DNA of 64,000 nucleotides from Anthonomus grandis grandis (lineage: Eukaryota > Arthropoda > Insecta > Coleoptera > Curculionidae): assembly GCF_022605725.1 (NCBI RefSeq), contig NC_065557.1:26353256-26417255 (forward strand), written 5' to 3'. This document shows positions 1-11,564 of the stretch, piece after piece. How positions within the stretch are numbered: position 1 is the stretch's first letter; each line of letters opens with the position of its first letter. The position numbers and the translations under genes were made by a program. Below the pieces are notes generated by a model. It ran no database searches, had not been told where the DNA came from, and was given only the letters and a program-made list of their open reading frames with translations.

Positions 1-440
1 CGATACTGAACTCGAACATGTTAAAAATGTTCAAGAATTAATCAGGACTGAACTCCTAACTTTTTGCTGGGAATACCACAATGCTGTGCAATCAAGTAAT
101 TTTAAAAATTACATAAATTTATATATAACATATCAAAAATTGTTTTAATATCTATAAAATTTCATGTTTAAAATTTAATAAAATCACCCATAAATAGATT
201 CAATTAAATGTTCTTAATACAGTTCTAGTAGAGTAGAAATAAGCCATAACCCGTAAAAAGATTTATATTTTAGGACGCATCCTAGTATTATGGCTTTTCA
301 TCAAATGGAATAACATTCACTGTGATAACTTGTCATTTGTCAGTAATCGATTCTACACGGTATAAATTTGCTTTTTTATCACGATTAAGCAATGATCTCG
401 ATTATATGAAAAGCGGTTTTCCCAAAGGCGAGTTCCAACT
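1..440. other. A+T-rich intergenic sequence
   Basis: No gene seen. The only structure noticed is a 9-base inverted repeat (AAGCCATAA at 241-249, TTATGGCTT at 288-296) just upstream of the transposase fragment. It could be a worn end of that element, but this is not supported further. Confidence 0.4.
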
Positions 441-775
441 CGCACACTTTTTGAAAGGGTCCAATCAACGGCTTAGGGAGACTGGCACCGTAAAAATGAA
501 ACGGCCCGATAATGGTGCCCAGGTTTCGAGGAAGAAATTCTTCAGCGATTTGAAGATAACCCATCTGTAAGTACTCGAGCAGTAGCTAATGCCATGGATG
601 TAAATCATGTTAGAATATGGAACGTTGGTCATGAACAGCTTTTTCGGCCTTACCACCTGCAAAATGTACAATCATTGGGACCAAATGATTTCTTGCCCCG
701 CGTAAATTTTTGCCAGTGGTTTCTTGAACCCGCTAAACAAAAGGTAATGGATTCAAGCACCCACAAGACCAAGTA
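440..775 (+). pseudogene. IS630/Tc1/mariner-type transposase, N-terminal HTH fragment
   Basis: Two plus-strand frames together resemble the N-terminal DNA-binding half of the insect transposases that carry an HTH_29-like domain followed by a DDE_3 domain. The first piece contains RLRETGTVK at about 469-495. After a frameshift near 530, a second piece contains RFEDNPSVSTRAVANAMDV, then RPYHLQNVQSLGPNDF and FCQWFLE up to about 736. The arrangement (RLRETG, a basic linker, an HTH with STRAVA, PYHLQ, CQWFLE) is the usual order in this family. The catalytic domain is absent: the reading ends at a stop near 776. The same family is represented by a nearly complete copy at 46.8-48.1 kb and a C-terminal fragment at 56.8-57.1 kb. 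It is non-functional. Confidence 0.7.
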
Positions 776-853
776 GTTATAGCACTATTCTGCTGAAGAA
801 TGGATTTTTTTTTTAATCAATCACCAAACCGTTCCTCATAGTAATGCGAAGAG

Positions 854-1373
854 TCCGGATTAATCGTCCGTTCAATCCGAATATCAAATTATTCCGAATC
901 AATCCGGATATCTAAATCGTCCGGATACATGCCGCCAGTCGTCCGTTAGCCCGACGATGAAATAATTGTATGAGCTTGCACGAGGCTCGCGAAGTTCCAC
1001 GTTCCACCGGCTAAGAGAATCCGAATTAAATCGTCCGGACAAATAACCCGGCAATCGGCAACAAAGCATTTTTGTATTGATATTTTGCCTCGTTTAAAAT
1101 ACACTTGATTTATTACATACATAATTAGCTATTTTAGTTTTAACATCATGTAGAAATCCGTAAAAACGAAATGTCTAATGGGTTGCATAATGCATATCTT
1201 ATATTCGAAAAACAGCTATAAAAAACGTTTATCGGACGGTCGAGCATCGAGCCCGAAACATGACATAATTTGCCAAACGGGCGAGACATCAAGCGGATGA
1301 ATTAATCCGGATAAAAAAACCGAATTTTTAATTCATCCGAATCAATACTGTCCGGATATTGAATTAATCCGGG
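854..1373. repeat. Candidate non-autonomous element rich in TCCGGAT
   Basis: The stretch begins with CCGGATTAAT (855-864) and ends with its reverse complement ATTAATCCGG (1363-1372). Between them the motif TCCGGAT or ATCCGGA and near variants (TCCGAAT, GTCCG) occurs about a dozen times on both strands, concentrated in the two ends. This is what a MITE-like element with short terminal and repeated subterminal motifs looks like. No ORF is visible inside, and no clear target duplication was found, so the superfamily cannot be named. Confidence 0.5.
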
Positions 1374-1375
1374 TT

Positions 1376-2610
1376 TTTACAACACTAGTTCCACAAAAAA
1401 AATTAATAAATAGGGTGTTCCGTATTGCGACACTGTCAGCGACCTGTCAGAAAAATGTGTTCGGAACTGAGGTGAAACGCAGTAGCAACCGCTCAGTATT
1501 TGGCACCCATGTTGTGAGAATGGCGAAACATATTCCACTAGGAATACCAACCAGACCGTCACCTCTCGACGTTCACCCTCCCGATTTCCGGGTCACATGT
1601 CTTACAACGCTGAATATTCAAGGTTCTGTCCATTCGCTGACACCCAACACAACACAGCCTGTAGCCACGCAAAATGGACTGCTAGTTCAGCGGAGTGGAC
1701 TCCGAAATGTAGAAAGTTAAAGGTCGAAATAAAAAAAAATTAGTAGAGAAATTGGCTTAATCAAAAAACCTGACAATTTATCAGTCTTAAATCAAATTTA
1801 CGAGGGAAAGGAGAATCTTTTAAACCGAGCTAATAAAAAAATAAACCATCATTTTATTTTTTTTAGGTATATTTTTTATACAAACTAAAACCTTAAATAT
1901 CTTGAGCCCAAAGCTCTTTGAATAAACTATAATTTGTATATATATTTTTATTCAAATTAAATTGAAAAAAAAAACAAGTAAACAATTGATCTCCCCTACA
2001 GCTACTACGGTTGTTAGATAACCATTTTCTTATTCTTGGTAACAAACTTCCAGAGAAAGTGTCCAACACTCACAATGTATTGCTTTACACAGTACATAAG
2101 ATAAATCAAAAGTTAAGTAACGAGTTAAGGTGTAGATAAAAAAATTTAATTTAGAAAAGAAAGATATTGGAGAAATATAAGGGAAATATACATAACTCAA
2201 TCCGGCAGCAGGTTTCAAATATTTACAAATTAAGCCCTTAGTATTAAGGAGATAAAGACGAGAAGTCAGATATTTAAATCTAAGGTAAGAATATCATTAA
2301 AAAGATAATTATCTACATAAGATAAGATATATACCGGAGTAATGTTAGCAACGGAATACGAGCAACGGCACTTGCCGGTCCACGAAGACGCGCGCGATTT
2401 CGGATCGGTGCTTATCAAAATTGATAGTTTACTCAACACAATCATGCAAAAATTTAAGTGCATTATAACTTACATTAGATGCATTTTTTCAATGCAAAAA
2501 ATTCCTTTTAACTGATTTTGTTATGTTGGCACAATTAAAAATCTATATAAAAAAGAATCCGAATAAAATTATTTTAAAATCCATATAAGACGTTTAATAT
2601 TTAAAGATTT
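1376..2610. other. Intergenic, no recognisable feature
   Basis: A somewhat G+C-richer block (about 1415-1720) holds an open frame of 101 codons on the plus strand and one of 61 codons on the minus strand. Neither has a recognisable domain, so neither is called a gene. The rest is A+T-rich. Confidence 0.4.
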
Positions 2611-2614
2611 TAAA

Positions 2615-2960
2615 AAAGAAACCGTTATTATGGTTGAAATTTTAAGATTTTTTTAGGGATGATAACTTAATATCTATACTTTAAAAAGCTTAAGTAATTT
2701 TACTATGATAAAAGAAGAGACCAAATTCGGTGTATTCGATAATTGGAGAATAAAAAAAACATTGTTGTTGGCGGTGAAAAATTTTGATTTTTTAAGAGAT
2801 GATAATACAATATCTATAGATACTTATTATGTATGTCGTTTGAAAAAGCCGACGTATTTTAAAAAACTAGAATTTTTTTACTATGATAAAAGAATAGACC
2901 AAATTTGGTATTTTCGACATTTGAAGAGCAAAAAAACACCGTTGCTACGGCTTAAAAATT
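2615..2960 (+). repeat. Diverged tandem repeat, 2-3 units of about 140-180 bp
   Basis: Recurring landmarks show direct repetition. A GATGATAA...AATATCTATA block occurs at about 2658 and 2797. ACTATGATAAAAGAA followed by GACCAAAT occurs at about 2701 and 2879. A block like CCGTT(A/G)TTATGG...AAATTT occurs at about 2619, 2759 and 2937. Spacing is about 140 and then 178 bases. The ORFs crossing it (for example 2705-2962) are by-products of the repeat and carry no known domain. Confidence 0.65.
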
Positions 2961-3094
2961 AGCCAGCCATACAAAGACGTTATTTTGCACGGTTTATTGT
3001 GTCATCTCTAAAAACACGTGGAAAATCATAAGCGTGAGTGTTATGCGCAGAAAAAATGATAGATCGGGAGGAGATTTTAAACGTGCATTCCGTT

Positions 3095-3140
3095 GGAGTG
3101 TGGGGAGTACTGCTTACGTCGAGTTCTGTACCCACACTCC
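3095..3140. repeat. 10-bp inverted repeat (hairpin) upstream of the MADF ORF
   Basis: GGAGTGTGGG at 3095-3104 is matched by CCCACACTCC at 3131-3140, with a 26-base spacer. It lies 66 bases before the MADF ORF start. It might be part of the element's 5' region or a binding site, but only the symmetry itself is seen. Confidence 0.45.
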
Positions 3141-3205
3141 ACACCACGTCAGGGTCTTTTAAAGTTACTACGTATTTCAAGTAGTTGTTATTTTAGATTT
3201 TTATT

Positions 3206-3775
3206 ATGACTGATACTTGTCACGCCACCAAAGAATTCTTAACAGAATTCATAGAGATCTATAGGTCTCATCCAGCATTGTGGAAAGTGAAATCGAAGGA
3301 GTATGGGAATAGAAACTTAAAAAATTTGGGATATGATGCACTAGTGCAATTTTATCGCAAGGTCGATCCAAATGCTGATCGAGACCTTGTCTCTAAGAAA
3401 GTTCAATCGATGAGGGGTTGGTTTCGAAAAGAGCTTATAAAATCTGAAAAATTTAAGAGAAGTGGCGCTTCTAGTGATACTCAGTATGTGCCAAGTCTCT
3501 GGTATTTCGATTTATTAATGTTTACCCGAGAACATGAGTTACCTACAGAGAGTTTTGATACTATGGGGAACAGTCAGTCATCCTCCGAAGAGACCTCTGC
3601 TTTTGAGACCGGTGATAACCTTCAGGAAAACGCTACACAAAATAGCCAAATTTCTTCAGTTGAAGAACAACAACCACTTGCTGCTTCTAGAAAGGAGAAG
3701 GAAAAAGGTGAATGCAGTGAAATGGTTAGTATACATTTTATATTATTTAAGTTTTATTTATTGCTGACAATTTAG
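3206..3775 (+). CDS. MADF-domain protein, probably the accessory ORF of a PIF/Harbinger transposon
   Basis: This is an open frame of 189 codons. Residues about 9-110 form a MADF (Myb/SANT-like) DNA-binding domain. It starts FLTEFIEIYRSHPALW, continues through LGYDALVQFYRK and VQSMRGWFRKELIK, and ends in the hallmark PSLWYFDLLMFT. A low-complexity Ser/Glu/Gln tail follows. In PIF/Harbinger elements such a MADF/Myb-like protein is encoded beside the DDE transposase and helps it bind or enter the nucleus. A Harbinger transposase tail indeed lies immediately downstream in the opposite orientation (3797-4335), so the two ORFs converge. The last codons after CSEM read through a GTTAGT that could be a splice donor, so the true 3' end may differ. 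No frameshift or stop is seen in the domain, so a host-domesticated MADF gene is an alternative. Confidence 0.65.
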   Translation: MTDTCHATKEFLTEFIEIYRSHPALWKVKSKEYGNRNLKNLGYDALVQFYRKVDPNADRDLVSKKVQSMRGWFRKELIKSEKFKRSGASSDTQYVPSLWYFDLLMFTREHELPTESFDTMGNSQSSSEETSAFETGDNLQENATQNSQISSVEEQQPLAASRKEKEKGECSEMVSIHFILFKFYLLLTI

Positions 3776-3796
3776 TGTCCACTCAAACTTTATATT

Positions 3797-4335
3797 TTAT
3801 TTTTTTGTGTAAATATTCAAATTTAAACTATAAGTTATAGAATTGTTCAGGCTTTTCCCTTCATTAGAATGTCCTCTTGCCAAGGTACTGGTACCTTCTC
3901 CACTAAAGTAGGTAACATATTTATCGCGATTTGATTTTGCTGATAAATAATTACTCTGACGTACAGTTCTTAGACCAACAAGTTGTACTTCACTTTCTCG
4001 CCATTCGGCATTGTAATTTATTTCGTGAGAGGTTGCATTTACTGAATCCAACGCATTCCCACTAACATATGATCTTGCTTTTCTCTTTAAAAAGTTATGA
4101 AGTACACATATAGCCATTATAAAGTAACAAACTTTATGAACAGCAACGTTTATAGGCGTATGCAAAATTCGAAATCTGGCTGCAATCAAACCGAAAACAT
4201 TCTCAACATTTCTTCCCCTTGATAATCTGTAATTATATAATCACCTTTCATGAGTAAGATCACTTTGTGGAAATGGTTTTAAAATATGGTCATGTAAAGC
4301 AAATGCTTCATCTCCTATAAACACAAAGTTTAAAT
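3797..4335 (-). pseudogene. PIF/Harbinger transposase, C-terminal remnant
   Basis: Reading the minus strand from about 4335 to 3797 gives the end of a DDE_Tnp_4 nuclease. GDEAFAL carries the second catalytic Asp, and RGRNVENVFG carries the catalytic Glu. Then come the conserved FRILHTPI and the AICVLHNFLK block, and a non-conserved tail. An in-frame TGA falls after THER, between the Asp and Glu motifs (about 4244). The N-terminal two thirds, including the first Asp, are replaced by an unrelated Gypsy pol fragment at about 4336. The transposase is therefore dead. Its head-to-head-end relation with the MADF ORF fits the two-ORF layout of the family. Confidence 0.75.
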
Positions 4336-5400
4336 TCAGCAACGATTCTCCAATCAGAAATTAAGCAAGGTTTAAGCTTTGAGACATGCCAAACTCCAGC
4401 ATCCTTGCCATCTAAATGGTCTAGCTCATATGTACTATTAGACCTCACTTTCCGTACCACATATAAAATATATGTATCTGCTAATTTTACTAAAAATTCA
4501 TTTCTTGCATCTGAGGGAACCATGTTCCTTCTCCATACTTGTTCACCAACCTGATATACCTTTTCACGCCGCCTTAGATTATAGGTTTTGCAATTCCTCT
4601 TATAAATGTAATTCAATATTTGATGCACAATTTTATAGATATTCGGTAAACTTTTAAGCTTCTCTGCATAATGTTTACGGTTTTTTTTCGTACCATCAAC
4701 TTCATTATTTATTTCCTTGTAAAAGTCACCTTGAGGTACTTTTCTACCAAAAACCAAGAAATATGGTAAAAAAATCGGTTGTTTCATAAACAGCAGAATT
4801 TAAAGCACTTTGAATTTGAAGTACAAATTTATCCCATGACTTGTGAGAATCTATAAGAGCGAATTGCTGGACCTATATTTCTATTGATGAGCTCTACTTT
4901 ATTAAAGTTTGGATGATACCGACAATTATACCAGTCCTTGGTATCTTAGGATCATCAACCATTTTATTAAAAATGGCCAATGCGCTGGTGCGTTATCTAA
5001 AATTAAAATTCTGGGAACTTCATATGGCAGAAATACATTCTGCAATGTTAGTTTTAAGAGGTAGTTTATTACTTAAATGTTTCAAAATATAACCATTTTT
5101 AACCATGAATTTAGGAACATTTTCTGGGGTGTTCTTTAAAAAATGTAGAACCTTTAAAAATCTTTGTAAAACCTTTGTTCTGAGTATACCAATTATCAAG
5201 TAACATCTTGTAATCTAAGTAACGCATTTGCTTAGAAAGTCTACAGGTATATTTTCACGATCAGGAACCTATGTCAAATGACCTAAATCAAAATCAAACT
5301 GTTGTATCTTTGTGAGCATTCTGACTAAACGACCTGTAGGATTTTCTAAATTTTTTAGCCAAATTAAAGAAACATGATCTACTAAAACTTAAGAAAAATA
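4336..5400 (-). pseudogene. Ty3/Gypsy pol remnant (RNase H to integrase C-terminus)
   Basis: Going down the minus strand from about 5400 there is first the end of an RNase H domain (a DHVSLIWL...NPTGRLVR...QQFDFDLGH type block, with a stop after it). A degraded integrase zinc-binding region follows (KMLLDNWYTQN near 5200). Then comes the integrase C-terminal part in the longest open piece (4308-4787), with PYFLVFGRK, YNLRRREKVYQVGEQVWRR and the GVWHVSKLKP ending typical of Gypsy integrases. At least one frameshift (near 4785, in a T run) and several stops interrupt it. The left end is fused in the same orientation to the Harbinger transposase tail. No LTR was recognised beside it. Confidence 0.7.
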
Positions 5401-8400
5401 CGCGTCAAGATGTTTTTTTTTGCTTAGAAACGGCGCCACATACGAAAAAAAGGTGAGAGAGGTCTTCTTAGGGTTTGTCACAAATTGAATGAGGAATTCA
5501 AAAATTATTTTTAATTTAAAATATCTCAGTGGCGTACCATTTTTTTGTTAAAAAAATGAGATCATTACCTGTATGCGTGATGGTGAAGAATGGTGAACAT
5601 AAAATTCTTAATTGCATGTCAAAAAATGCGCGATAACTACCTCTTAAAACCATCCAAATTTATTAAAAAAAATTAAGTACAATTTTTTAAGATAAAAATT
5701 CAAGGTTAAATTGAATTTTTGACATTAAAATTAACGAGTCTCTTATTTTGTGTATTATGTCACTTATATTAAATATTAATTTAGAAAATACTATCTCATA
5801 CGCTCAAATATTGAAAAGAAGAAGAAAATAGACTTATTCACATATTTAAAATATATTTGAACCTAAATTTTTAACGAAACCTTTCGTTATATTTACTTTA
5901 ATGTAAGTTCAATAAGTCTTAAATACGATAATTTAATTAGATATAATAGATATCGCGAATGAATCCAATTATATCCATGCCAATGATGAATCCAGTTCTG
6001 AAGAGATGGATAGTGATGCTAAATAGGTAAGCATTTTTGGACGTAAAAAAATTTGGGTGCTAAATTATGAATATGTAGCTAACTTCACTTATATTTTATT
6101 TCGATAAGTCCAAAAATTTCATTGTCAATTTCATTTCAATGAACATTCATTGTTCAGCGGGAATTTTTGGGCTTATCGAAACAAATATCAACGGAGGCAA
6201 GTATAACATTATTCTATTGCAGCACGGCCACGACATTATTTTATACCTGTGTTACAACAAACCACCCACCTTTTTGACAATTTTTTTAAAAATTTAAAAA
6301 AAACTGTGTAAAAAATATGTGTCATTAAATCTAACCACGATTTTTGCGTGACTTGATAAATGTTTTTGTTGGTTGTAAAATAATATTTTTACTATATATA
6401 TTAAGCCAGAGAAACAAAAATTATATGCACGCCAATGCCTTATAAAGAAAACCCCGCGTGCTAAACGTTTTTAGTTTTTATACTTGTCCAAGTAACTTCA
6501 TCTAAACTATAACAGTCCTAGTTATTAGAACGAAGGTCTAATGCAGGGGCTCTCCCGCAGGGGAGTTTTCGCACAAAATTCGGACCCGCCGGACAAAAGT
6601 GCTTATAACTTTGGTTGTATTTAGTTTAGAGAAAAGATGTTTACCTTTTTATAATCTAGAAATATAAGGCTACAACCTGATTATTTATAAATTTCATTTG
6701 TTTTTTTTTTGTTTAAGACTAGGACGCCTTTGAAATCAAAACAAAATTTTGTCCAATTTTTCCAGATTCGCTACAGATCGCAACGGTTATTTGAATATTA
6801 TGAAACTCTATAGATCGAATAGAGTTCACGTGAGTTTGGTTATTCTGAGCATACGGGAAGTATTTTTTAACGTCCAAAGTTTTAGACATGTGTGATCTTC
6901 TAGCTCCTCTGACGTTTTAAAGGTATCTTTCTGGAAATAATGACTCACAGAAGATATGTTCGTCTTATTAAAAGCTACAAATTTTATTGATATTAAAAAA
7001 AATTTTTAAAATAAAAATTTTATTGATATTAAAAATATTTTTTTGGGGATAAAAATCAAAAAAACCTTGATAAAAAAAAAAAATTTTGAGTTTTTTTTTT
7101 TTTTTTTAATTTCATTTAGATCATAGGCTAACGAGAGAATAGACGCCGGTTTGTTTCGACGGAGCGATGGAGCGGGTTGCCGGATTGTGCTAAATTTAAC
7201 AAAATTAAACTACTGCTACAGATGAATGATCAGAAATTCGCCCAGTAAGATATTTTTATCTGTATTAGCGTGTATTTTTTTGTAGAGTAGATTATTTGAT
7301 TAGTTTTATTTTTTATTTACGTTATAGTGGAAATCATATAGTTTAGATATTAAGGTTTTTAAGATATTTAGATACTAAATTTTATTAAATAAAATCTAAA
7401 TTGTTGAGGCGAATTCATGTTTTACAGAAAATTATTTTATTGCGTAGTATTGCGCCTTCTAAAAAATAGTTAATAAAAAATTATCAAATTCCTACAAATA
7501 TTTCACAGTTTCAAAAAATGTTTAGAAAGAAGAAAGATGGAATGAGGAAGTTGCATCAATTTTTTTTATTTTTGATTTTGATAGAGAATGAAAAATAAAT
7601 AAACACGTGTTTTTTCTTTTTTTCATAGTTCCAAATTTGACAGAGTTACAGCGGTTTGAAATGTGCCTGTGACGTCATAAGACGATAGTTTAATGTCGTC
7701 ACTCCATGCTTTGTATATCTATATATACAAAACTAAAAACTCGAATATCTTTTGAAATAATCGGATTTAAGCAAAATAAAAAAATACGTATTGATTATTT
7801 TACTTTGTTCTTCGGTTTTTAATACTAAAAAACCGATTTTGTTTTTCATGCAACTTCCTCATTGCACACTTATTCAAATATATGTACATATGTTTAGCAA
7901 ACTTAAAACCTAAGTGATTTAAACCCTTGATTATAGTAATTTTGCTATTATTATTGATACTTTTTATTGGCCATTAGGTAATTCTTGGCTTTATGGGTAA
8001 AACATATAAATAAAAAAAAGATAGGATAAATTTTGAGCGGTTTTATATTGCAAAAAAAAAACTATTTTATTCGGTGAGGAACATTCAAAATTTTTGCTTT
8101 TTATTTTTTTACATAAAAAATAAGAATAACATAATAGAACAGTTTAACCAATCGAATAATGTTTTATTAGGCATAAGTATGTGCCTACTAATAAACAAAT
8201 AGACGCCAGTGGATAAACAATAATATTAAAGTCTGATTAACCATTCTGGGGGATTTAATCTTTAATAATAAAACCAAGGTTATGAAATTGTTTGGTGCCC
8301 TCATTATGACGTGTTGTAATCCTTCAGGGTGGTTGATCAGAGTCATGAAATTCTACCTCCGTTTTTACAATTTTGGTATACTCTTTTCCACCCCACCCCT

Positions 8401-8440
8401 GAGGTAGAGATCACGGCGCGTTTTTTTAATTTAACCAGCA
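5401..8440. other. A+T-rich intergenic, no gene seen
   Basis: About 3 kb without a convincing ORF. It contains long A and T runs (for example 7073-7110) and a short local duplication of TTTTATTGATATTAAAAA at about 6975 and 7018. No domain, tRNA or clear element end was recognised. It is probably old, unrecognisable repeat DNA. Confidence 0.4.
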
Positions 8441-10010
8441 AGAAAAACCACCTGTTGATGCCGTGATTTATCAAAGATCTTTTAAAAATTATAATTCTAA
8501 TCATCTACAGGAAAAGCTGCTTGCTATTGACTGTAACGAGGATAGCTCTGATGTAAATTTACTGGCAGACTCTATGATTGGGGATATTGAAACGATCTTA
8601 GACCGAATGTGCCCTAAAGTCAAGATTATCCAAAAGCAAAAATATGTGGATAAAAAATGGATAACGTCTGACATTAAAAACCTTATGCATGAAAGGGATA
8701 TTTTATACAAAAGGGATGTTTTATGTTTTTTATAGGAGTGAGGGTGCCTGGGATGAGTATAAGGCAAAAAGAAATATTATTGTTAATAAAATTAGAGTAG
8801 AGAAGGAAACATTTTTTGCAGAATTCATAGATGAAAATAAAAACAACCCTAAGGAAATATGGAAAAAACTGAAGACTCTACTACCTGGTAAAAGGCAAAC
8901 AGTGCCCAATCAAATAAACTTTGAAGGAGAACTGGTAAATCAAGAAGTGGTGATTGTACAAAAATTTAATTGTAGATAATTTTGTAGATAGTATTGACAG
9001 TATCATTCAAAATATTCCATAATCTCTAAATATGATAACTCATTTTACCAGGGCCCCTGAACCTAATAAGATCTTTTCCGAGTTTAAAAAAATTTCAATG
9101 AAAGAAATTCTAAAAAATCTGAAAAACGTAGGAGGCGAGAGTGGTATATCCAAGGCTGTGCTGTCTGATGTATCTTATGCTGTAGGTGGCCGTCTATTAA
9201 ATATTATAAACAATTCTTTAAGCAACGGTATGTTTCCAGAATCCTGGAAACTGTCTACTGTTATTCCTGTTCCAAAAGTACAAAATACCAATAATCACAA
9301 TTAATTCAGACCCATTAACACCGTACCTGTCTATGAAAAGCTCCTTGAGGTTTGTGTAAAAGAACAACTTCTTGATTTTTGCAACGAAAATTCAATAATC
9401 GTTTCCAATCAATCAGGTTTCCGTCAGAATCACTCTTGTGAATCAGTGGTTGTCGATATTTGTGATAATTTTCTCAGAGCCATTGGCAGTGATAACTATG
9501 TTTTAGCCGTATTTTTAGACTTTAAAAGAGCTTTTGAAACCATTGATAGGAATATTTTAATTTAAAAATTAAAAATATTAGGAATTAAGGGTACAGTCTT
9601 AAACAGGTTTAAATCTTATCTATGTAACAGAGTCCAACGTGTTAAGTATGTTAGTTGTTTGTCTGGTGTTCTTGATGTTATGTTTAGTGTACCGCAAGGC
9701 ACAGTGTTAGGTCCATTATTGTTTTCACTATATATTAATGATATGATAAAAGTAGTCAAAAAATGTAAAATTGTTTTTTTTGCAGGTGATACCATGATTT
9801 ACACAGTTGGTAAAAATCTTAATGAACTGGTATCTAATATAAACACTGTTCTTGCTAACTTATTTAGCTGGCTCTACCACAATAAACTGAGTTTAAATAT
9901 CAATAAATCAAAATTATGTGTGTTTAACAGAAAATCAAGATTGAGCCGGGTAGACATTGACGCTATGGACAAAATTTTTTTGAAAAGGAAATAAAATACT
10001 TAGGGACTAT
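8441..10010 (+). pseudogene. Jockey/CR1-type non-LTR retrotransposon, dead ORF2
   Basis: Successive plus-strand frames spell the end of the endonuclease-RT linker and most of a reverse transcriptase. There is KKWITSDIKNLMHERDILYK (about 8650), EIWKKLKTLLPG, and MFPESWKLSTVIPVPK (about 9230). Then come FRPINTVPVYEKLLE, NQSGFRQNHSCE, VFLDFKRAFETID and SVPQGTVLGPLLFSLYIND (about 9690), and finally the catalytic-loop block. There the expected F-A-D-D is F-A-G-D (about 9780), which loses a catalytic aspartate. Stops occur at about 9019, 9302 and 9562, and a frameshift at about 8735. The reading ends near 10000, so the element is truncated at both ends. Confidence 0.8.
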
Positions 10011-10533
10011 ACAAATATTTGGTTTTTTAATGCGAAACTTAAACATTTTCAAACTGCATTTCCGCCTAAGGTTGTCGCAATTTAAATAATAACATTTATC
10101 GCCACTTGTAAAACGCGTAAGACTAGACATAGACGAAAAAATTGCGGGCTTTATCACATGACAATATTTTGATATGCAAGTCAATGCAAAAACAAAATAA
10201 TCACACAAGGCCGGCCGGTGAGCCGTCGAGCCGCCCAACTCAATATGATCATCACCGAACACAAATATATAGATGATCATAGAATAACAAGACAAATCAA
10301 GATCGACGCGCGACACGCTAGAAAAGAAATTTGGCACCTCAGCAGCTCGCATCGCGAGCGAAATTCCTTGGCCGCCCAACTACCGTCCCAGCTGATCGAG
10401 TTGGGTGTCCAAATAGGTGCCATTTACAATGCATTGGAGTATTTTTCTATTTGTCTGGTTATTCTATGATTTAGATTAATTAAACCTTCATTCTTTCCAA
10501 ATAAAACGGCGTATTACGTTTAACGCTATCATT

Positions 10534-10746
10534 TATACAGGGTGAGCAGTTTTTTACACTTTGTTTTCCATCTTTAATAACTTTTTATTGGCGCCATTTA
10601 GAGCTAAATAGCTTATAGACGGTTTGTAGCCTGCGATAAGCAAAATGTTGTGCAATATAAACCGTACTTCTAAGTAAAACCGTTTTTGAGTTATGAATTT
10701 TTGAACATTTTTTGACCTTGGAAATTAATTGTGCGCACCCTATATG
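10534..10746. repeat. Candidate MITE with TATACAGGGTG-type ends
   Basis: The left end TATACAGGGTGAGC (10534-10547) is matched, imperfectly, by the inverse of GCGCACCCTATA (10733 onward). The interior of about 190 bp has no ORF. The TACAGGGTG end also occurs at 46820, next to an IS630-type transposase gene, so this may be a non-autonomous relative of that family. Confidence 0.4.
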
Positions 10747-11564
10747 TGATAGATAAACCAATCGAGCAGATGCGCCATTGATTTTACTATAACATACTAA
10801 AATTTCATTTTTTCGCTATTTTTACAAGTACCCTTAAAGTATTTTTTTTTTTTCAAAAAAGTCCCAAGCACCAAAAATCGCTAAAAATCACCCTGCACAC
10901 TGGCTTTTTCTCAAAGCCGTCCATGGTCGTATCTCCATGGCAACGAAAACGGCGATTTTCTCCGAAAGAAGACCCTTTTTATAATCAAAATTTAACTACT
11001 AAAACGGATTGGAATCGGTCTAGAATTAATGTTAATCTGTTCCTTAATCTATACTATTTTTCCATGTACAAATCATAAGGTAAAAACCTTTTTTTATACC
11101 CTAAATTATCGTCTGAAAATGGTCGATTTGGACGTCTACGCGCGATTTTAATGCCGACTTTTACGGCGGTTTTGACAACATGGTCAATGTGGATGAATCG
11201 GCTCAGACTTGCTCCGTAATTTCATCGATAAAATGCTTAAAATAGCTTAGAACTTCCTGAAATTGGTATAGAATTATTCAAGAGACTCTGGAGAATCCGA
11301 ATATATGCATATCTTTTACCAAATCAGGTTCTTTTAGCCGTGATAATTCGGTAAAGCTTTGACGTTTTAGCATTTTCCGTGTATTATTATGATATTCATG
11401 CGACACAGTACATACAAGGCATTTTGCTAGACAAAAATTACAACACAGTGGGTCGTAATGATAAAAAAAAAATCTAATCGGGATTTATTGGGTATTATTA
11501 TTTTATGTAAGATTTTTAAGAAAAAGTGTTTGGTAATGGTGTGTGCTCGGATTCTAGTGGCATA
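10747..11564. other. Intergenic, no gene seen
   Basis: Mixed-composition sequence without a recognisable coding segment. It lies between the candidate MITE and the next reverse-transcriptase remnant. Confidence 0.4.

Noticed and set aside
1415..1720. 101-codon plus-strand ORF
   Set aside because: No domain, low-complexity Thr/Ser/Pro composition and an equally open antisense frame. It looks like chance in a G+C-richer patch.
9963..10469. Overlapping ORFs on both strands around 10.2 kb (138 codons minus, 83 codons plus)
   Set aside because: Both frames are open over the same G+C-richer block. Neither has a known domain, and the minus frame runs antisense into the dead RT.
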